DNA from: Bacteroidota bacterium
GTDB lineage: Bacteria; Bacteroidota; Bacteroidia; Bacteroidales; Rikenellaceae
Direction: 5' to 3'
DNA length: 64,000 nucleotides
Assembly (NCBI GenBank): GCA_023443765.1
Contig: JAEZTA010000002.1
Span: 4,704-68,703 of the forward strand
The stretch's first letter is position 1. Every line of letters starts with the position of its first letter. The translations under genes and the position numbers were made by a program. The notes under the pieces are model-generated. The model saw only the letters and a list, made by a program, of their open reading frames with translations. It searched no databases and was not told where the DNA came from. Below are positions 59,923-64,000 of this stretch, piece after piece.

Positions 59923-60284
59923 CATAATTGGGAATTGTCCTTTGTCGTTTTGACAATGCTCATCAAGAGTTTGGTCAATTCTCTGCAATCGGCGAAGATG
60001 CTTTCGAATTCTTTGTCGGTAATGTAATCCGTTTTATATAAAAGTTCCAGCCAATATTCTGTTTCATAAATCTCTTTGAGTGAAATGTTCATCTTGGCAA
60101 TAAAATCCTGCCGGGTTTGGCCTCGCAATGCTTCCCGGATATTTGCTCCGACGCTTGTGCCGCTTTTGAGCAACTGTTTGGAAAGAACGAACTCCAGCCT
60201 TTCTTTGACCAGATATTGATATAACCGGACAATACGGATGGCAAACGACAGGCTTTTGCTTTGTACGATATTATCTGTTTTCAT
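59922..60284 (-). CDS. Four-helix-bundle protein (23S rRNA intervening-sequence type)
   Basis: A 120-residue protein of the S23/IVS four-helix-bundle family, seen in rRNA intervening sequences and scattered through Bacteroidetes genomes. Helical signatures are VQSKSLSFAIRIVRLYQYL, LSKQLLKSGTSVGANIREA, LRGQTRQDFIAKMNISLKE and TEYWLELLYKTDYI. ATG 60284 is chosen; a TTG one codon upstream is less likely. Its function is not established. It lies inside the Bat operon between the TPR gene and batA, flanked by an 18-bp inverted repeat, and its DNA is clearly more AT-rich than the operon. This suggests a mobile insertion that left the operon readable. Confidence 0.9.
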   Translation of the reverse strand: MKTDNIVQSKSLSFAIRIVRLYQYLVKERLEFVLSKQLLKSGTSVGANIREALRGQTRQDFIAKMNISLKEIYETEYWLELLYKTDYITDKEFESIFADCRELTKLLMSIVKTTKDNSQL

Positions 60285-60285
60285 C

Positions 60286-60303
60286 AATTCTGAATTTTGA
60301 ATT
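60286..60303 (+). repeat. Right arm of the inverted repeat flanking the four-helix gene
   Basis: AATTCTGAATTTTGAATT, the reverse complement of 59905-59922, directly before the start codon of the four-helix gene. More GAATTCT units continue to about 60318, giving a tandem-like array between the TPR stop codon and the insertion. Confidence 0.7.
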
Positions 60304-60323
60304 CTGAATTCTGAATTGGAAAA

Positions 60324-61106
60324 CTACCAGTTTTTCTTTCCGCGGACCACGACGCCCTGTTTTTCCTTGAGTTTCTCCTGGGTCTTGTCCTCCTGACCCT
60401 GGATGGCGTCGAGCATCTGTTGCTGTTCCTGCGGCGAGATGCCCGAAGGCGTCGGCTGGCCCTGCTGGTCGCCTTTGCCCTCCTTGTCGCCCTGCGAGGG
60501 GTTCTGCTGCTGGTCCTGGTCACCCTTCTGGTCGTTCGGATTGCCTTTCTGGTCCTTCTGGTCGCCCTTCTGATCGGGGTTTTGCTGGCCCTTGTCGTTC
60601 TGGTCCTTGTTCTGGTCTTTGTCCTGATCCTTCTTGTCGTCGCCGCCTCCGCCACCGCCGCCGTCCTTGTTCTGGTCGAGCAGCCGTTTGGTGTAGGCGT
60701 AGTTGTACTTGGCCTCCATGTCCGAGGGGTTCAGGCGCAGCGACTGCTTGTAGCTTTCGAGGGCCTCCTTATACTTCTGTTGCTTGAACTGGGCGTTGCC
60801 GAGGTTGTAGAACGCCTCGGCGCGCTCCGTGTCCGCACGCAGCGAGTCGGCCGCAGCCTGCTGCATGGTCTGCTCGGCGCGGTCGAACCGTTCGGCCTTG
60901 TAGAGGGCGTTGCCGAGGTTATAGGTCGCCTCGAACTGTCCCGCAACTGCCTGCAGGGCCTGCTCGTAGCGGCCGATGGCCTGCTCGTAGTTGCCCTTGT
61001 TGTACTGCCGGTTGCCCTTGCGCACCAGCGAACGCTCGGGCAGCTCCTGGGCTTGCGCCCCGGCGGCGACAAAGAGAAACAGAATGATATAGAGTAACTT
61101 GTACAT
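60324..61106 (-). CDS. BatC-like TPR protein with charged low-complexity tail
   Basis: A 260-residue exported protein with signal YIILFLFVAAGAQAQ. Three TPR units occupy about residues 28-140 (GNRQYNKGNYEQAIGRYEQ, FEATYNLGNALYKAERFD, AEAFYNLGNAQFKQQKYKE). Residues of about 147-235 are a striking Lys/Asp/Gln/Gly-rich segment starting with a run of Gly. The tail ends KEKQGVVVRGKKNW. BatC proteins in Bacteroidetes have the same TPR plus low-complexity design. It lies between the BatD/DUF4381-like gene and the four-helix insertion, whereas in the usual order it follows batA and batB. Confidence 0.82.
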   Translation of the reverse strand: MYKLLYIILFLFVAAGAQAQELPERSLVRKGNRQYNKGNYEQAIGRYEQALQAVAGQFEATYNLGNALYKAERFDRAEQTMQQAAADSLRADTERAEAFYNLGNAQFKQQKYKEALESYKQSLRLNPSDMEAKYNYAYTKRLLDQNKDGGGGGGGDDKKDQDKDQNKDQNDKGQQNPDQKGDQKDQKGNPNDQKGDQDQQQNPSQGDKEGKGDQQGQPTPSGISPQEQQQMLDAIQGQEDKTQEKLKEKQGVVVRGKKNW

Positions 61107-61117
61107 CGTTGTTGCGT

Positions 61118-62086
61118 TTAGTTTTCCTTCGGAGCCTCTTCCTCATCGGGAGTCTCCTCTCCGACGGGTTTGGTTTCCTCGACGAAGTAGTATGCCTTCA
61201 GGTAGTCGGCCTCGTTCTGCTCGGCCTCGGGCGTCGCCTTGGCGAATTTCACCAGGTCGGCATCGCGCAGGATCGCCGTCAGGTCCATCCGGGCTTTGTC
61301 GGGCAGCTCTTCCGTGCGCATCGTCTCGATGATCTCGTCGGAGGTCATCTCCATCGCGCTGATGTTCCAGCGACCGGCGATGTAGGTACGCAGGATGTCC
61401 GTCAGTCCCGAATAGTAGAGCTTATGCTTGTTGTTCTGCCACAACTTCTGGTTGTGGAGCGCTTCGAGGGCCTGTATCGCGGCAACGTGCGGCGGCAGCG
61501 GCGGAGCGGGTTTGAACAGATCGCCGAAGCCCTTGCCGCGGCTGGCGAGGTAGCGCTTGAGCGCATAACCGGCGATCAGCAGCGCCAGGAGGAAGAACAC
61601 GGCCCATTTGACGTAGCCGCTCATCTCGCGGAAACGGAACGGCAGGTTCTTCTGGCCTTTCAGGTCGTAGATCGACTGCGATGTGGAGTCGATCTGGAAG
61701 GTAGTCACCTCCAGGTAGACCGAATCGGTGCTGCGGAGCGTGTCGAGGATGTTCTTGTCGGCGTAGAGCACCTGCGCTGCGCCGAGGTTGTATTTGCCTT
61801 CGTCGAAGGCGGCCAGTTGGTAGCGTTTGCGCAGTTTCAGGTGGCGGCCGTCGCGTTCGAGCGTGTCGACCGGATAGCTTTTGACCAGTTCGAGTTTGCC
61901 CTCCTTGTTATCGAATTCGGGGAACTCCACCACCTGCACCAGGTCCTTCTCCACGTCGATGATGTAATCGAAGCGGTCGCCGATCATAATGCTGTCGGGT
62001 TCGACGCGCGCCGTGACCGTGGGCGTCTCCTGTGCCCGGGCCGCGAGTCCGGCGAAAAGAAGCGCTATTGCAAAGAGTCGTTTCAT
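61118..62086 (-). CDS. Bat-locus membrane protein, BatD/DUF4381-like
   Basis: A 322-residue protein with signal LFAIALLFAGLAARAQ, a periplasmic beta domain (about 20-150, VTARVEPDSIMIGDRFDY), one transmembrane helix (WAVFFLLALLIAGYALKRY, about 172-190) and a cytoplasmic helical domain (HKLYYSGLTDILRTYIAGRW, then MTSDEIIETMRTEEL). The first half resembles the start of BatD and the second half resembles DUF4381, so it may combine both roles. Its ATG overlaps the DUF58 stop codon by ATGA (62083-62086), which couples their translation. A Glu/Pro-rich tail follows. A longer upstream frame is rejected because it lies within the DUF58 gene. Confidence 0.72.
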   Translation of the reverse strand: MKRLFAIALLFAGLAARAQETPTVTARVEPDSIMIGDRFDYIIDVEKDLVQVVEFPEFDNKEGKLELVKSYPVDTLERDGRHLKLRKRYQLAAFDEGKYNLGAAQVLYADKNILDTLRSTDSVYLEVTTFQIDSTSQSIYDLKGQKNLPFRFREMSGYVKWAVFFLLALLIAGYALKRYLASRGKGFGDLFKPAPPLPPHVAAIQALEALHNQKLWQNNKHKLYYSGLTDILRTYIAGRWNISAMEMTSDEIIETMRTEELPDKARMDLTAILRDADLVKFAKATPEAEQNEADYLKAYYFVEETKPVGEETPDEEEAPKEN

Positions 62087-62967
62087 CGCTGTTTGAACAG
62101 TTTTATTAGTTCGGCTACATAGTCGCCGTCGGTCGAGATCATGGCCGTGTCGATGCGGTTGTGCTTGAGCGTGGATTCGATTTCGCCGCTGCGCTGCTGC
62201 CACGAGGCGGCATAGTGGTCGCGCACGGCGCGCGAGGAGGTGTCGACCCAGACCTTGCGGCCTGTCTCGGCGTCGCGCAGTTCGACGATCCCCACGTCGG
62301 GAAGTTCCGTTTCGCGGGGGTCGAAGACGCGGATGCCTACCAGGTCGTGCTTGCTTCCGGCGATCTTCAGCGCATCGTCCAGCGCCGATTTGTCGCCGGT
62401 CGAATCCATGAAGTCCGAGAGGATGAAGGTCGTGCAGCGTTTTTTGTTGACGTTCGTCAGGAAGCGCACCGGCTCGGAGAGCTTCGTGCCCGCCGATTCG
62501 GGCCGGAACCCGATCAGTTCGCGGATGATCATCAGGATATGGCTGCGGCCCTTCTTCGGGGGGATGAACTTTTCGACCCGGTCCGAGAAGAAGATGCAGC
62601 CCACCTTGTCGTTGTTCTGCGCGGCGGAGAACGCCAGCACAGCGGCGATTTCGGTGATGATATTCTTCTTCAGGCGGTCGGTCGAACCGAACATGCGCGA
62701 GGCCGACACGTCGACCAGCAACATCATCGTCAGCTCGCGTTCCTCCTCGTAGACCTTGATGTGGGGTTTGCGCGAGCGGGCCGTGACGTTCCAGTCGATG
62801 TCCCGCACGTCGTCGCCCGCACGGTATTCCCGCACCTCGGAAAACGACATACCCCGCCCGCGGAAAGCCGTATGGTACTTTCCGGCGAAGATCTCGTTCG
62901 AAAGACCGCGGGTCTTGATCTCGATCTTACGGACGCGTCTGAGAATATCGTTCTCGGTCTCCTGCAT
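62083..62967 (-). CDS. DUF58 domain protein (VWA-like) of the Bat operon
   Basis: A 294-residue cytoplasmic protein of the DUF58 family. Family features are KIEIKTRGLSNEIFAGKYH near the N-terminus, EVREYRAGDDVRDIDWNVTA, then the VWA-like core with LLVDVSASRMFGS and TFILSDFMDSTGD. DUF58 proteins act with MoxR ATPases, probably as an adaptor that links the ATPase to membrane VWA proteins. It begins 2 bases after the moxR stop codon and overlaps the next gene by four bases, so the three should be made together. Confidence 0.92.
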   Translation of the reverse strand: MQETENDILRRVRKIEIKTRGLSNEIFAGKYHTAFRGRGMSFSEVREYRAGDDVRDIDWNVTARSRKPHIKVYEEERELTMMLLVDVSASRMFGSTDRLKKNIITEIAAVLAFSAAQNNDKVGCIFFSDRVEKFIPPKKGRSHILMIIRELIGFRPESAGTKLSEPVRFLTNVNKKRCTTFILSDFMDSTGDKSALDDALKIAGSKHDLVGIRVFDPRETELPDVGIVELRDAETGRKVWVDTSSRAVRDHYAASWQQRSGEIESTLKHNRIDTAMISTDGDYVAELIKLFKQR

Positions 62968-62969
62968 CG

Positions 62970-63968
62970 TTAAGGTACGATTACGTTGTTAAGGATATCG
63001 GTGATGATCTCTTCGGTGGTGATGTTCTCGGCTTCGGCTTCGTAGGTCAGGCCGATACGGTGGCGCAGCACGTCGTGGCAGACGGCGCGTACGTCCTCGG
63101 GAATTACGTAGCCGCGGCGGCGGATGAAGGCGTAGGCGCGGGCGGCCTTGGCCAGCGAGATCGACGCACGGGGCGAACCGCCGTAGGAGATCAGGTTCTG
63201 CAACTTCTGGAGGTTGTACTCCGCAGGCTCACGCGTGGCGAAGATGATGTCGATGATGTATTTCTCGATCTTCTCGTCCATGTAGACATCCTCGACCACC
63301 TTGCGGGCCTTGACAATGTCGTCGGGCGTGATGACCTTGTTCACCTTGGGCATGCCGGCGCCGGAGAGGTTCATGCGCACGATGTCGCGTTCCTCCTGCT
63401 TCTTGGGGTAGGAGATTTTGGCTTTGAGCATGAAACGGTCGACCTGCGCCTCGGGCAGCGGGTAGGTTCCCTCCTGCTCCAGGGGGTTCTGTGTGGCCAG
63501 CACGAGGAAGGGCTGCGGCAGGGGATAGGTGTTGTCGCCGATGGTCACCTGACGCTCCTGCATGGCTTCCAAGAGCGCCGACTGCACCTTGGCCGGGGAG
63601 CGGTTGATTTCGTCCGCCAGCACGAAGTTGGCGAAGATCGGACCCCTGCGAACGACGAAGTCTTCGCTTTTCTGCGAGTAAATCAGCGTACCGATCAGGT
63701 CGGCGGGCAGCAGGTCGGGGGTGAACTGGATACGCGAGAAACCCGCGTCGACGGCTTTGGCAAGTGTCGTGATGGCCAGCGTCTTCGCCAGGCCCGGCAC
63801 GCCTTCGAGCAGAATGTGTCCGTTGGACAGCAGGCCGATCAGCAGGGTGTCCACCAGGTGGCTCTGACCTACGATGACCTTTCCCATTTCGTTCCGGAGC
63901 GTATCGACGAAAACCGATTCGCGCTCGATACGCTCGTTTAGTTCTTTGATGTTGATGACTTCGCTCAT
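62970..63968 (-). CDS. MoxR-family AAA+ ATPase
   Basis: A 332-residue AAA+ ATPase. Walker A is GVPGLAKT (about residue 56), Walker B ends LADEINRSPAK, sensor 1 is LATQNPLEQEGTYPLPEAQ and the Arg-finger region AQVDRFM follows. The C-terminal lid contains GGSPRASISLAKAARAYAF, the MoxR sensor-2 signature. MoxR ATPases act as chaperones for the maturation or activation of VWA proteins. It is the first visible gene of the operon; 32 bases of upstream DNA remain in the window and no promoter can be named there. Confidence 0.95.
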   Translation of the reverse strand: MSEVINIKELNERIERESVFVDTLRNEMGKVIVGQSHLVDTLLIGLLSNGHILLEGVPGLAKTLAITTLAKAVDAGFSRIQFTPDLLPADLIGTLIYSQKSEDFVVRRGPIFANFVLADEINRSPAKVQSALLEAMQERQVTIGDNTYPLPQPFLVLATQNPLEQEGTYPLPEAQVDRFMLKAKISYPKKQEERDIVRMNLSGAGMPKVNKVITPDDIVKARKVVEDVYMDEKIEKYIIDIIFATREPAEYNLQKLQNLISYGGSPRASISLAKAARAYAFIRRRGYVIPEDVRAVCHDVLRHRIGLTYEAEAENITTEEIITDILNNVIVP

Positions 63969-64000
63969 TGTTTTATAATTGTTGTAGTATTGTCGTGGGA

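Noticed and set aside
60420..60665. Repetitive Lys/Asp/Gln codons read as a DNA repeat or CRISPR-like array
   Set aside because: It is the low-complexity tail of the TPR protein in frame; units are irregular and lack spacers.
1..64000. CRISPR arrays, transposases, tRNA or rRNA genes
   Set aside because: None seen: no regularly spaced repeats, no transposase or integrase motifs, and no tRNA T-loop plus acceptor pairing in the intergenic gaps.

Overview
The window looks like a chromosomal segment of a gut Bacteroidales bacterium, most like Alistipes or another Rikenellaceae. The signs are high GC with Bacteroidetes-type promoters (TAnnTTTG -7 boxes, no Shine-Dalgarno pattern), several SusC/SusD and TonB-linked barrels with carboxypeptidase-like N-terminal domains, many lipoproteins with BACON or DUF5689 domains, a hybrid sensor-AraC regulator, S46 and M16 peptidases, and a Bat aerotolerance operon. 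The genus is inferred; no rRNA or tRNA gene was seen.

Region 1 (1-27.3 kb) is a large polysaccharide-utilisation locus in three blocks. Block A (1-7.9 kb, +) holds the 3' part of a SusD gene, three surface lipoproteins and a GH20 hexosaminidase, and ends at a strong terminator. A XylR-like regulator (LacI-type sensor plus AraC HTH) lies between A and B on the minus strand. Block B (9.4-20.3 kb, +) is a tight operon: GH92 mannosidase, EEP phosphatase, GDPD/PI-PLC-like plus alkaline phosphatase fusion, GH63/GH37-like glycosidase, metallophosphoesterase, ROK sugar kinase and a second GH20. Block C (20.6-27.2 kb, +) holds SusC, SusD, a second EEP enzyme and an unknown lipoprotein. Blocks B and C share a 31-bp motif (26 of 31 identical) at the same distance (28-29 bp) upstream of a -7 box, so they are probably one regulon, most likely controlled by the adjacent regulator. 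The mix of alpha-mannosidase, beta-hexosaminidases and four phosphate-ester hydrolases suggests a mannose- and HexNAc-containing, phosphorylated glycan or glycolipid (phosphomannan, GPI-anchor glycan or phosphorylated N-glycan). That substrate is inference.

Region 2 (27.3-32.9 kb): a GH36 alpha-galactosidase and a large outer-membrane barrel, both minus strand. The GH36 promoter carries four CGAAA repeats spaced exactly 10 bp. Region 3 (32.9-38.7 kb): a three-gene plus-strand set (TonB receptor, DUF4876-type lipoprotein, DUF6850-type barrel), visibly more AT-rich than its surroundings. Region 4 (38.8-52.4 kb): S46 dipeptidyl peptidase, a NapH/CcoG-like membrane ferredoxin with an HMA-like fold, an M16 peptidase, a GH97, another barrel and an anaerobic sulfatase-maturase-type radical SAM enzyme. 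Region 5 (52.4-57.8 kb): a DHA2 MFS exporter, an Ig/Calx-beta-like lipoprotein behind an attenuator-like leader, rnpB (minus strand) and an aldehyde dehydrogenase. Region 6 (57.9-64 kb, minus): a Bat operon (MoxR, DUF58, BatD/DUF4381-like, TPR, VWA, VWA) interrupted by a four-helix-bundle gene flanked by an 18-bp inverted repeat.

Three runs of exactly nine C (8523-8531 in the regulator gene, 32698-32706 and 54084-54092 in non-coding DNA) are possible slippage sites. The last 32 bases (63969-64000) lie upstream of moxR and hold nothing recognisable. Bases 57732-57865, between the aldehyde dehydrogenase and the VWA gene, also hold nothing clear.
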